A stretch of DNA of 31,095 nucleotides, taken from positions 132,387 to 163,481 of the forward strand of contig AVPN01000020.1 of assembly GCA_000695325.1 (NCBI GenBank), given 5' to 3'. Positions 18,601 to 29,432 of the stretch are shown one piece after another; position 1 is the stretch's first letter; each line of letters opens with the position of its first letter. A program made the translations under genes and the position numbers. Origin of the DNA: Pleurobrachia bachei. Lineage: Eukaryota; Ctenophora; Tentaculata; Cydippida; Pleurobrachiidae. The notes below the pieces were generated by a model. The model saw nothing but the letters and a program-made list of their open reading frames with translations. It made no database searches and had not been told where the DNA came from.

Positions 18601-21600
18601 GCTGCAGTGTGAGACTTACCTCAAGAAGTCGTTTATCAGCGAATGCCAGGATACCTTCAAATATCACCACATTCGCACCGTACACTGTGTTCTGAAATCG
18701 AGTAAATAAGAGGAAGCAATATTGACCACTTACCTAAGTCATGTCTAGGATAGAAATGTCAAGAAATGTCAAGAAATGTCTAGAATTCGTTACAATTGTC
18801 TAGAACCTACAAGTACACGCACATACCCATGTTTTCTTTCTCCGATGGGTTACGTAATCATATATCGGTACTTTAACTTGTTTCCCAGACTTTAACTTCT
18901 TCAATGTCTTGTACATCAAATCAAAATCAAGTGCATCTGAAACAAGGAGATAAGAATTGGAATTAATCCAGGAATAACACCCTGGATTTAGAGACACATC
19001 TGAACAAGACAAATAAAAACTATAATCTTCCTACACGATACAGACTGAACAAATTGTGTTGACTTACCAGGATGATCGAAGTTATATTTATTTTCAGCGA
19101 TCAGAGCCTTCTCTTTGTCGTCATATTCTTTGTAAAAACAGTCTTGTGAGAGGATTACAACCCAGGGAACACCTGAAACAGAGTGGTGGTTACCATAGCA
19201 ACTAGGGACACCTGAAATACCATGGTTACTAACCTAGAGATTCCACAATCACCTTGGCAACACTAACCTAGAGATTCCGCAATCACCTTGGCAACACTAA
19301 CCTAGAGATTCCACAATCACCTTGGCAACACTAGCCTAGAGATTCCGCAATCACCTTGGCAACACTAACCTAGAGATTCCACAATCACCTTGGCAACACT
19401 AACCTAGAGATTCCACAATCACCTTGGCAACGCTCGTCTTCCCAGAGGCACTACCCCCACACAATCCAATAATAAAAGCATCCGATTCCTGGATGCCAGT
19501 ACTATCATACCAGGGTGGCCTGCCCGCCGTATATATCACTTGTATCGTCTCCTGCGAAAATTGGTTGGTTTAAAACTCAAAAGTGGGATATTATTTTTGG
19601 TAAAGAAATTTGAAAGAAATGTCGTCAGACTCACCTTCACACTTTTCTGGTCTCCAGTTTTGTTTATCGTGGGTTTAGCGGAGAATAACACAGGGATATC
19701 GCCGGAACGCTCTAGGGGACTGTGCACTAGACCTTGTTAGACGGACTACAAACTGACAATCGACAGAGATAATTATGGGTACAGGGGATATACACGAACA
19801 TGGACACAGGACATGTGGAAGACACATATACTGAGAAACTAAAAAGTGAGTCAGTACGGCACAATGCTGATCTCAAGACACCTAGCACGGCTGAAAGTTG
19901 TCTGTGACTGCGGTGTCTCTGTCTGGTAGCTGCGGTAGGTTCATCTAGCACCATTGGTAGAGAGTGAACTCTCTGTCTCCTGATTGGAGGGGGATCCGAT
20001 GACTTCAGAGGTGGATCTAATGATGACCCTGCCAGAGGGTCCGTGTCCTGAGATGGGTCCGTCCAGGCGGTGATGGGCCACGAGGGGGATGTGATGGGGA
20101 GTGGAGTTGAGAGGTCCCCATGATGTTGGTTGTCAAGGGAGAGAGATGCAGGGTGGCTGCGTTGCCGGGTAATATGTTCTGGCATATGGAGCTGTGTGTA
20201 TTATCAGGTGAAAGGACAAATAAACAAGCATGGAGTATTAAACTAATTCATTCAAGGCACTCTATAAAAACCCTGAAATTTCTTCTTTTAGAGGAAACAA
20301 GAGATGGAAAATAGCCATTGTAAAATGAAGCTAATACACATACTGTACACAATGTGGCGTGCATAACACAGAGAGAAAAAAGATAGAGAGAGAGAGAGAG
20401 AGACAGATAGAGAGAGTCAAGCGTATATAAATAGCTTGCGACCACATGTTATATGTAATACATGATTCATCTGCCGTTGCGGTGCTCAGGGTTACTAGCT
20501 TTGTTAAACCTTCGTCTTCTCTCACTCTTTTCTCTATCATCCTCTCTCATTCTCACCACCTCTATCTCTCTCTTTTTTGCAGGTCATTCTCTGTCTCTAA
20601 ATCTCTCATTAAGTTGTCTTACAACCAGTTACCACAAAACCTCTGACATGCGATTAAAGATGCCACGAGCGAGAGAAAGGAGGTTTAGAAAACACCAAAA
20701 CAAAGGACATGAGTAGTGGTGTGATACACACACATGTACAGGAGGAAGTACAGAGAGAGAGAGCAACTGAGCTGTAAAAAGCACAATAATTGCTTTTATT
20801 TACACTGTTTAGTGCTGGATATATTACACCGATTTAATGATGTCCAGAGCGATAGTATTATACCCAGAGCTAGCTGCAGATAAAAATCACACCATTAAAA
20901 TTGTGTGTCTCATTATCTCCATACCTGTGCTGCTACTACCCTTCCTCAATCTACCCCCTCCTCCTGCTGTTGGCAAATTGTTCTCCTTGTCTGAACTGCA
21001 GTCCACAATAACTCCTCCTTCCTCTTTGTTTACCATCTATATAATGGTTGTGTAGAAGGGTGTTTTCATGGTTACCAAGCTTGGAAACTCTGTGCTTCAT
21101 ATTGATGGTAAACAAGCGCGATAAAAATATCACAATATATCGGAATCAGGCGAGTGGGCTTGCTATTATACGAATATCAAAACAAAGCTATCTTGGCAAG
21201 AGTGGGTCGAGGCTCTATGAAGTATGACTTCCTAGGGGCAAGGGCCCCCTGAAATAATAATCTCGTAACTAAAACAAGAGCGGAATTCCCACGGAAATCC
21301 ATGACATGACGAGAGAATTTTCTGGGAATCCTATTCGGCGGATCGAAGATGTGAAATATTTACAAAAAATAAATGAAACTATGAATGGAAGAAGTCGTGA
21401 GTAGTCGCGGAAACATAGTCACCCCATTTCACGTCTGGATTTATTGGGATAGGACTAGCAAATTAATAGAGGAATAAATGTAAAGTGGCATATATATTAC
21501 CAGGTAATGCCTTGCAAAAAGCTGCAGTAAATTAGGGCACGGAGCATTTTTTTCCAGGAAATAGGTCTGAAAGCTGCAACCAGCATACATATAATATGTG

Positions 21601-22086
21601 TTACAGACACCTGTGTGCAGGAGATAACGCAATGTCGACCAACAAGCACGTACGGTGTTGCACTGTTCAGTTGGCAGAATATATCACACCATTTATTTGA
21701 TAATAAAATTAAAGAGAGATAAGAGATAGAGAGAAGGGCACCTTGAATCAGCAGATTTTTATTTTAACCAGTTTTAACCAGTTTTAAACGTTTAACCTCT
21801 GAATATTATTCTAGGGAACGCATATAATAATGATTGACAATATAAGGGCATTACACACCGACCATTAACAATGGTGAAAATGGCGAAAACATCATGATAA
21901 GGAAGCACACTGTGAAATGGAGAGATAAAATATTAAATTACGTCACAGGACAATAAAAGACATGACCAGTATTGGGATCGAGCTAGGGAAGTTATTTTGA
22001 TGTGTCTACTCACCACTACTGATGTGCCGCTGTCTCGGTCCTCTGCCAATGGGTTGAGCTGCAGCAAGGGACTGGTCTTTTACCAT
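15448..22086 (-). CDS. UCKL1: Uridine-cytidine kinase-like 1 homologue (kinase + UPRT-like domains, 14 exons, ~618 aa)
   Basis: Minus-strand exons: 22086-22014, 20178-19882, 19732-19635, 19551-19404, 19172-19068, 18936-18827, 18691-18620, 18398-18267, 17580-17462, 16872-16747, 16580-16427, 16217-16069, 15899-15818, 15639-15448. All junctions are GT-AG and in phase. Residues from the fourth exon give [14 protein letters not shown], then the P-loop [22 protein letters not shown] and [45 protein letters not shown] and [18 protein letters not shown] are uridine-kinase motifs. The C-terminal half is phosphoribosyltransferase-like: [18 protein letters not shown], the PRPP-loop [13 protein letters not shown] and [13 protein letters not shown]. 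Kinases of this family phosphorylate uridine and cytidine for pyrimidine salvage; UPRT activity of animal UCKL1 is uncertain. The last motif has N where active bacterial UPRTs have D. The first exon ([14 protein letters not shown]) fits phase but lacks homology support; an internal ATG at 20185 would give 596 aa. Confidence 0.93.
16367..16435 (-). repeat. Duplicated donor of the UCKL1 exon at 16580-16427
   Basis: The 14-base junction AATACCTTCTCAGT (plus strand) occurs at 16422-16435, the true donor, and again 55 bases into the intron at 16367-16380. Use of the distal donor adds codons ending in TGA formed within the copy. Confidence 0.6.
17337..17391 (-). repeat. Intronic partial copy of the 3' end of the UCKL1 exon at 17580-17462
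   Basis: Repeats the end of the exon (reads [11 protein letters not shown], against [18 protein letters not shown] in the real exon), 125-132 bases into the following intron. It lacks 7 bases, so its frame is broken, and it keeps a GTAGGG donor-like end. The true exon is followed at once by an in-frame TAA. Confidence 0.85.
17884..17930. promoter_or_regulatory. Cluster of three CACGTG (E-box) sites
   Basis: TGCACGTG occurs three times within about 47 bases in the intron between the UCKL1 exons at 18267 and 17580. Candidate bHLH-binding cluster; no functional evidence. Confidence 0.4.
18483..18591 (+). mobile_element. MITE-like element, copy 3 (109 bp)
   Basis: Begins CAGGAACCGACCGAAACAGG and ends TGTTTCGGTAGATTCCTG, imperfect inverted repeats. 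The core is nearly identical to copy 2 at 1638-1746, including GTCACGTGAC and two ATTGG boxes. It lies in a UCKL1 intron, 29 bases from the exon ending at 18620. Confidence 0.82.
19189..19202. promoter_or_regulatory. X-box-like (RFX) match in a UCKL1 intron
   Basis: GTTACCATAGCAAC fits GTHNYYATRRNAAC. Intronic, between the exons at 19404 and 19172. Function unproven. Confidence 0.35.
19231..19434 (-). repeat. Six tandem 34-bp copies of the P-loop exon end plus splice donor
   Basis: Each unit, on the minus strand, contains GTTGCCAAGGTGATTGTGG, AATCTCTAG and GTTAGT. That is the end of the UCKL1 P-loop exon (VAKVIVESL) with its donor. The unit at 19401-19434 spans the real boundary; the other five lie in the intron. 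Two units carry one A-to-G change and one carries another. Reading past the first donor meets TAG at once, so downstream donors cannot give a full protein. Confidence 0.95.
20179..22013. other. Long first intron of UCKL1 (model-dependent)
   Basis: No other coding exon supported. Contains a (GA)n tract near 20380-20418 and a CT-rich tract near 20515-20580. If the first exon at 22086 is wrong, this is intergenic and contains the promoter. Confidence 0.55.
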
Positions 22087-22368
22087 CGCTACAGCTATAG
22101 TTGAGAGGAACTATTAGTTGAGAAGAGGGGGATAAGAGAGGATCGAGCAATGTTATAGGAGCGGAACTGGGGTACAGGGAGAGGAGTGGAGGGAATATAA
22201 AAGTCGGTTAATTTTGTAGGAAGATCTGTTACACATCTGTTAAAAACACTCTACACACAAACAAATGTACATCTGTATTTACAATTTCATAAATATTGTA
22301 TGACTTATATTATTAGCTCTCTGAACACGGTCTACATGGTACTATTTACAGTCGAGAAAAACACTCTC

Positions 22369-22374
22369 TTTATT
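22369..22374 (-). promoter_or_regulatory. Polyadenylation signal AATAAA of LRP2BP
   Basis: TTTATT on the plus strand is AATAAA on the minus strand, about 30 bases after the TGA at 22406-22404. It lies about 280 bases before the proposed UCKL1 start on the same strand. Confidence 0.7.
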
Positions 22375-22403
22375 TGGTGGAAGAAGGGTCTATGAGGCTG
22401 GAT

Positions 22404-25400
22404 TCACAGTTCATCATTCTTCAATTTCTGTTGCAGCTCTGATGCCGTCAGGGGGCAAGCTTCAATGGCCTGTAAAACAAGAACGTCTGAGAAACTTGAC
22501 ACGTTTATCTTAATTAGAAAATGGTCTTTCCCGTGTCAATCCAACATGAAACCATCTTCAATTTCAAGGCTGGTTTGCCTTGTGTTGCCGGGACGCGCAG
22601 CGGCGCGCGCTTACAGACGAAGAGAGTTGGAGTGTCACAATGTTAGCGGGACTCCGCGCCCTCCTGACATGTAGCTCAAATGCTGGGACAGACGTGCCCC
22701 ACAAATACACACAATAACAAGCATGATACGGAATTCATATATTTCGAAATGTCTGCACAATGTGTTCTGAATATATGAATATTCCCTGCTAGCAGGTTTC
22801 ACACTTGATCAAGGACAGAAATACGAGATATCAAAATATTTACCTTTTTGAAGTACTGAACTGCCTCGGATTCGTTTTTCTGGACGCCTCGTCCCGTCTG
22901 GAGACATCGGGCGTAATAAAAGCACCCTAGTGCGACACCTCTTCGGACAAAGGCTAGCAATAACCCAATCTTCTCAGCGGCTGCTTTCACATCTTCCGTT
23001 TGAGCGATGCTGGGGGAGGGGAAGACATAGATGAATTACTAGATTTCTAACAACCCTAATCTAATCCCCCTGGACAGAATATGGTTAAGCTGTTTATAAC
23101 TTTTCAGAACTAGATAAATCTACCTAACCTAATTCCTTACCTCCAAGCACAATGTGCAGCTCGAGTAAAGAGACGGCTCTCGTAGTAGTAAACAACAAGG
23201 TTTCCCTGAGCGTATAGGGAGCCCCTCTCACTGGCCTCGCACAGACACTTGAATGCTAGTTCCCTGTCAGCGTCAGTACCACCTCCTGTGTAGTACATTA
23301 CTCCAAGGGCACCTGTAGAGAGAGATGTGATGAGTTAGACACGGGGGTGTGTCTCTCATTAACTGCAAATTTGGAAAATGAAATATGTTTGCAAGCTAGC
23401 ATTAGAATGAAATTGAGAATTTGTACCTTTTATTACTAATTTGTACCTTTGCTCTCTAGATTTCCATTCTCAGCTGCAAAGTAGTGCCAATAGAAAGCCT
23501 TCTTCATATCCTTAGTATCTCGCCTGGTGTAGAACATGCCTAGTTGGGATTGGGCAGCTATACTGCCATCTGGGTCACCCTCTTTACCTGGTGGGTGGGG
23601 TGAGTGATTTAGGAAGAGAGTGTGGGTGCGGTGGGGGTTAGGAAGAGGGTTAGGAATAGAGTGAGGGTAGGGGAGTTGAATTTAGGAAGTGTGACTGGGA
23701 TTGTTTAATGGGGAATACGAGTAGTTTCGCTAGAGCCTGCGACTGAAATCTGGAGAATGTCTGGAAGGAATTAGGAATGACAGAAGTAAGACATGTTAAT
23801 GTATGTACCTGCTTGTAGCCAATAGTGTTCAGCGAAGTCATCATTTTGAGGCATTCCGTAACCCTGTAGGGAAAATGGGAGTGATTAAAGCAAGTCTCTG
23901 TCATCGATACCTTGCCTGAACTCCCATTGAGTGCCTGTGAGATCGGATAGGCGGCGCTAGACAGTATAGTTCGGAAAATATTCATGTGTTTGAAAATTAA
24001 AATGACTAGTCAGTGTAATTCGGCCTTCGCCCTCCTGACATGTAGCTCAAATGCTGGGACAGACGTGCCCCACAAATACACACAATAACAAGCATGATAC
24101 GGAATTCATATATTTCGAAATGTCTGCACAATGTGTTCTGAATATATGAATATTCCCTGCTAGCAGGTTTCACACTTGATCAAGGACAGAAATACGAGAT
24201 ATCAAAATATTTACCTTTTTGAAGTACTGAACTGCCTCGGATTCGTTTTTCTGGACGCCTCGTCCCGTCTGGAGACATCGGGCGTAATAAAAGCACCCTA
24301 GTGCGACACCTCTTCGGACAAAGGCTAGCAATAACCCAATCTTCTCAGCGGCTGCTTTCACATCTTCCGTTTGAGCGATGCTGGGGGAGGGGAAGACATA
24401 GATGAATTACTAGATTTCTAACAACCCTAATCTAATCCCCCTGGACAGAATATGGTTAAGCTGTTTATAACTTTTCAGAACTAGATAAATCTACCTAACC
24501 TAATTCCTTACCTCCAAGCACAATGTGCAGCTCGAGTAAAGAGACGGCTCTCGTAGTAGTAAACAACAAGGTTTCCCTGAGCGTATAGGGAGCCCCTCTC
24601 ACTGGCCTCGCACAGACACTTGAATGCTAGTTCCCTGTCAGCGTCAGTACCACCTCCTGTGTAGTACATTACTCCAAGGGCACCTGTAGAGAGAGATGTG
24701 ATGAGTTAGACACGGGGGTGTGTCTCTCATTAACTGCAAATTTGGAAAATGAAATATGTTTGCAAGCTAGCATTAGAATGAAATTGAGAATTTGTACCTT
24801 TTATTACTAATTTGTACCTTTGCTCTCTAGATTTCCATTCTCAGCTGCAAAGTAGTGCCAATAGAAAGCCTTCTTCATATCCTTAGTATCTCGCCTGGTG
24901 TAGAACATGCCTAGTTGGGATTGGGCAGCTATACTGCCATCTGGGTCACCCTCTTTACCTGGTGGGTGGGGTGAGTGATTTAGGAAGAGAGTGTGGGTGC
25001 GGTGGGGGTTAGGAAGAGGGTTAGGAATAGAGTGAGGGTAGGGGAGTTGAATTTAGGAAGTGTGACTGGGATTGTTTAATGGGGAATACGAGTAGTTTCG
25101 CTAGAGCCTGCGACTGAAATCTGGAGAATGTCTGGAAGGAATTAGGAATGACAGAAGTAAGACATGTTAATGTATGTACCTGCTTGTAGCCAATAGTGTT
25201 CAGCGAAGTCATCATTTTGAGGCATTCCGTAACCCTGTAGGGAAAATGGGAGTGATTAAAGCAAGTCTCTGTCATCGATACCTTGCCTGAACTCCCATTG
25301 AGTGCCTGTGAGATCGGATAGGCGGCGCTAGACAGTATAGTTCGGAAAATATTCATGTGTTTGAAAATTAAAATGACTAGTCAGTGTAATTCGGCCTTCG

Positions 25401-26770
25401 GCCGAAAAGGGCCAGGCCCGTCGCACATTCTCTCTGTCACTATGTTGCTTTTTCTCTCTGTCACACACAAGCGGTAAAAAGATCAACATGAGAAATACCC
25501 CCTAGAGTAGTGAGTAGTGCGTCTCACCTGATGATCCACTTTACACCCTAGACTAGGAGTTAGGGATGATCTGATCTTGGGTGAGGGCCGAGGGGATCTG
25601 ATCCTCAGTGGGGTGATCTGATCATGCATGTTGGGTGATCTGATCTTGATGACGACGATTTAGGGACCACCAAACATGCATGCGGGGGATCAAGTTTCAC
25701 CCCTTTTCGCATTATATAGTAAGATATCTGAGATCAGATGACCTGCAACTTAACAGACTGAACCACACAAAAATGGTTTCACATTCTACACTGGCCAAAA
25801 TACCAAGGGAAATAATACAAATTGCTGTATAAGGTACACTACTCTAACGGCTCCCCACACCGCTAGTAACGAATGACAGATGTAATTTTCAAGGAAGGAG
25901 GAGTTCCGATAGTGTTTACATAATCCTGGGGCTGTAGGGATAACTGTGACCCGGAAAACTGAATACCACAGAGAGTGAGAGAGAAACAGGGTGACACAGA
26001 GGGAGATAGAGAAAGAAACAGGGCGAGAGGGAGAGAGAGAGAAGAGAGAGAGAGAAAACGACACACAGAGAGAAAGAGAAAGAGATGTGAAGATGGGCTG
26101 TCTCACTGTACGTAACAAGAACGGACGAGAGGAAAATGTCGACAGAAAGGTCTACGTCTTACCATGAAAGCAGCCATTCCCAAATTGTACTGAGCGTGGG
26201 GGATTAGAAACTGAAACGCTGGATCCCCATTATCAACCACCATCTTTAGCAGTTCTACTCCTTTCGTCTGGAAAACAACAAAATATTATTAGTTTTCGTA
26301 AATTTAAAAAACTCTCTCAATGATATATCAATTTCTATATTTGTACTTACGAGATTAGCGAGAGTTCCAATACCGTCATAATGCATGATAGCGAGCTGAA
26401 ATAGTGCCTGCATATCACCCATTTTACTGGCACTAGTAAGCCATGATATCGCTTTATCGTGTTCCTCTCTCTTAAAATGGTACATTCCCAATCTGAGGGG
26501 AAGAGTAATTTGCTGTGCATTTGCCAATGTGTATCAAATAACTAACTCCAGACTCCAAGAGACAGCTTGCCCGTTCTAAGGAATTGCAATGGTTGGGGGG
26601 TCTACCACCACTTACTTGAACTGACTCTTGGTGTGGCCTTGTTCTGCCAATGTTCTGATTTTATCAAAGCCGATCTCGTCGACTGTCGTTACCCTGCTCT
26701 CACCAGCGCCTGAGCTGTCGGGCACAGCCCGATCACTGGCCAGGGTCACCGGTTTCTCCACCTCGGCCAT
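22404..26770 (-). CDS. LRP2BP: LRP2-binding protein homologue, Sel1/TPR-like repeats, with tandemly duplicated exons 4-7
   Basis: Minus-strand exons: 26770-26616, 26492-26351, 26267-26163; then set 1 25234-25180, 24958-24818, 24683-24512, 24380-24215; set 2 23863-23809, 23587-23447, 23312-23141, 23009-22844; last exon 22469-22404. With one set the protein is 333 aa, close to vertebrate LRP2BP (about 350). With both it is 511 aa, still in frame. Sel1-like helices are clear: LFQLAIMHYDGIGT, AQYNLGMAAFMGYGMPQNDD, AQSQLGMFYTRRDTKDMKKA, GALGVMYYTGGGTDADRE and CFYYARCLQTGRGVQKNE, each with the G-x-G/A-x-x-Y spacing of the family. The family binds megalin (LRP2) as an adaptor. No signal peptide or membrane segment, so cytoplasmic. 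A half X-box lies just upstream of the ATG. Assignment rests on motif order along the whole protein. Confidence 0.93.
22657..25398. repeat. Perfect 1371-bp tandem duplication within LRP2BP
   Basis: Units 22657-24027 and 24028-25398 are identical wherever I compared them, introns included. Junctions share only CG microhomology (ACTCCG|CGCCC, GGCCTT|CGCCC, GGCCTT|CGGCC). The unit holds four exons (55, 141, 172 and 166 bases; 534 total = 178 codons), beginning and ending at phase 0. Confidence 0.95.
24791..24820 (-). repeat. Duplicated donor of the LRP2BP exon ending at 24818
   Basis: TTTGTACCTTT-like bases occur at the true donor (24811-24820) and again 20 bases into the intron (24791-24800); the same pair is present in the other unit near 23420-23449. 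Using the distal donor reads through TAG immediately. Confidence 0.5.
25567..25652. repeat. Four GATCTGATC repeats
   Basis: TGATCTGATC or GGATCTGATC recurs about every 22-30 bases in the LRP2BP intron between the exons at 26163 and 25234. Short degenerate tandem array. Confidence 0.65.
25970..26090. repeat. GA-rich tract in an LRP2BP intron
   Basis: Imperfect GAGAGA and AGAAAGA units. Leucine/serine-rich open frames across it are composition artefacts. Confidence 0.85.
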
Positions 26771-28136
26771 CACTATGAATAACGGTTACCATGGTTTAGA
26801 TTATTTGGCGAAGCCCAAATGTGACTTAAGGAAACTTTGTTCAACCTTGAACCTCACTCGGCCCTCTGGCTCTGTTTGTGAAGTTTCCCACGGCCATTGA
26901 TACGCACCATGAGATGCCAGATGGAGAAATGAAAGGTGTGGCTAGGAAGATTATGTTGAGTTATTCTCAAGATTTCAGACTCATCAGGGCCAGGAGGTGG
27001 GGTGGACTAACGACCGACGACCGTGGGAAGTTCACAAAACCAGAGTTCAATTTTAAATTTTGATTGGGGTTTCCTTAACAATCAGCGTTATTATGAAACC
27101 TGATATTGCTCCTACATGATTTGGGATTGCCGGTTAGTATATACACGCAGTGGCCAGCGCGGGATAATCCAGCGCTTTTCAAATTTCAACCCGGAAAAGA
27201 AATTTTTGAAATTTGTTTTGGAAAATCGCGTGGAATTTTTTTCAATGTTGAACCAAACGCCGTGCACGATTTTTTTTCGAGTGCGCGGCTGTTAATTTGT
27301 TTTGCGCGTGCTAACAAAATCGAGTGCGACATCACTTTCGAAGGAAAGCTGCTTCGTGAGCACTCTTGCGCGCTTTTGGAACCACATGGCACCCGCATGA
27401 TTGCACAAACGGTTTGAAACGTGGGGTCTGGGAGCTTTAACGGCTCCAAAGGTTTCTAGCCGATTCTCATTCACCGGTCAACCTCATACCGGTTCCATTA
27501 TATTTGAGGCCGGGGAATGAGATGGACACTCAATTTCGTTTGAATAAAAGTAAAAACTCTCAAAATTAAAATAATAAGGGGCGAACAAATACCTGACATC
27601 CTGTCAGAGCATTGGCCTGACAGCTGACATCTGATTAATTATTAAATAAACACTGCACCCTACATATCAATTTAGTTAAAGTCATACAATTCAAACAATT
27701 TCAGTCATCATTGTTCACAAAATAGGAATGTTCCCTGTTAAATTTCGGTTTAGAGAATTAGAGTTTCAAGTGTTATATTGCATTATCGTAAAAGCTCGCT
27801 AAATTATCGATACTTTAAAGCTAGATAAAGATATATTACTGTGGGATATATCCCAAAGTGTGTTTCCGATAGTCTGTCAGGGAGCTTGCTAAAGCCCTTA
27901 CAAATGCTGTAATTAAAGAGATATTATATCAATCATTGGTCGAAGTTGTTTACAACGAAAATTTCTTTGTAGAGCTGTGTATAGTAGTGAGTTCATAACA
28001 TATCAGGCTCCTCCTCGAGGATATGCTCCGCCCGTGCACTGATATTATCTCTTTTGTTCTATAGTGCGGGGAGCGATCGGAGAGATCTCTGGACGGCCAT
28101 GCCGCCTTGGTACAGTTCTTGGAAAGTTCCCCATTA
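26771..28136. other. Intergenic region upstream of LRP2BP; no gene supported
   Basis: Should contain the LRP2BP promoter. The part at about 27160-27420 looks unlike its surroundings: poly-T and poly-A blocks mixed with many CG dinucleotides (GTGCGCGGC, TTGCGCGTGC). A 103-codon open frame crosses it, but I recognise no domain and no splice context. It could be a transposon remnant. Confidence 0.4.
26784..26797. promoter_or_regulatory. X-box-like half site next to the LRP2BP start
   Basis: GGTTACCATGGTTT lies 14 bases upstream of the LRP2BP ATG. One half matches an RFX site; the other half does not. It also contains an upstream ATG, out of frame, that the transcript would carry if it starts further upstream. 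Confidence 0.3.
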
Positions 28137-28600
28137 TTAAACTGGAAGATATTTTTTAATGTCGGTCAAAACATCAAGTATCTTCGTTTCATATTTCTTT
28201 AACTCCTTGCCACGCTCAGATGAACCTGGCGGAGAATTAGTGTTGTTAAAACGGGGCTTGATAAATAATATAGAAAGGGCGTGAGAGAGATAGTAAAAAA
28301 GGGGGAAGTGTGAGACGGGGAAAGAGGCGGAACTTAGTTTAGTGCCGTGCTCAGTGCCCTTAATTGGGAGGACACAGATTTAACCCCCCACAACAACATC
28401 TCCTTCTCTCTATCTCCCTCTCTCTATCCTTTCACCCTCCGTCTCTCTCGTTTTTGAGCCCCTTGAGAGGTTTCCCCTATACCCCACGTGCAAGGTTTTA
28501 ACCAAGCTCCCAATTATACCTGCTCTGATCACGTGAGGGGAGAATGAGTGACCAATCAGTGTAAAAAATTAAAGCACAAGTGCACGCGTGCAGCCCGGGT

Positions 28601-28614
28601 GAGAGAGAGAAACG

Positions 28615-28671
<57 letters not shown>
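28601..28671. repeat. (GA)n microsatellite
   Basis: Nearly pure GA with a few AA interruptions. Confidence 0.95.
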
Positions 28672-28675
<4 letters not shown>

Positions 28676-29360
28676 TCCTCCCGCTCCCTGACTAGCTGCA
28701 GTACTAGTTATATAGTTGCAGGATGTGAAATTCACCGTGATAAACTGGGAGTTTAATCTTGTTAGAGAGAAGGATAGAGAGAGAGAGAGAAAGACTAGAG
28801 TGGCCGGCCAATTAAACGACCGCCTATCTCTATACCGACCGCGGTGACCCGTTAGTTAAATTAGCCGAGATTTCCGGCATCTATAATACGGAGAGGATGG
28901 TGTGATGATTGGGGGAAAAGAGAGAAAAAGAGAGATAGCATAGTGGCTGGATAGAAAACGAATGAGAGACAATGTGAAACTTCAGTCAGTCTATATCATG
29001 GTGAAAATTGAAGTTCAATCTTACCCTGGTTTATTCGCTATTTGAATTTCCACTAGCCGAGTTCCTGGTTCCATTTCCTTCAAATATTTAGCTAGTTCTT
29101 CATTGTCGCATCAGCTCATCGCCATCAATCATCGCTTTAAGTTTATATAATTCTCTCGAGAAATTAGGCCTGCCCTGCAATGAAAGGGAACTAGTTAAAA
29201 ACCAATTAAAATACGGTCAATTTATTATGGTCAGAGGGAGATGTTTGTGATCAAAGCTAACCTCTCCCTCTCTCTCTATTGTTAGTCTCTCTTTCTCTCT
29301 CTCCAGGTTAATTGGTGCCCTAACTGCAATTACAGGTAAAGCAACATATCACTCTACGAA

Positions 29361-29424
<64 letters not shown>

Positions 29425-29432
29425 GATAGAGA
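29361..29432. repeat. (GA)n microsatellite
   Basis: Long GA run ending in GATAGAGATAGAGAG. Confidence 0.95.

Noticed and set aside
19231-19434. Possible CRISPR-like array or coding repeat
   Set aside because: Units are contiguous without spacers, derived from an exon-intron boundary, and the 34-base period breaks the reading frame.
27593-27625. Similarity of CTGTCAGGCCAATGC-type bases to sequence near 7989 and 12238
   Set aside because: The shared stretch is too short (about 20-25 bases with gaps) to call a repeat family by eye.
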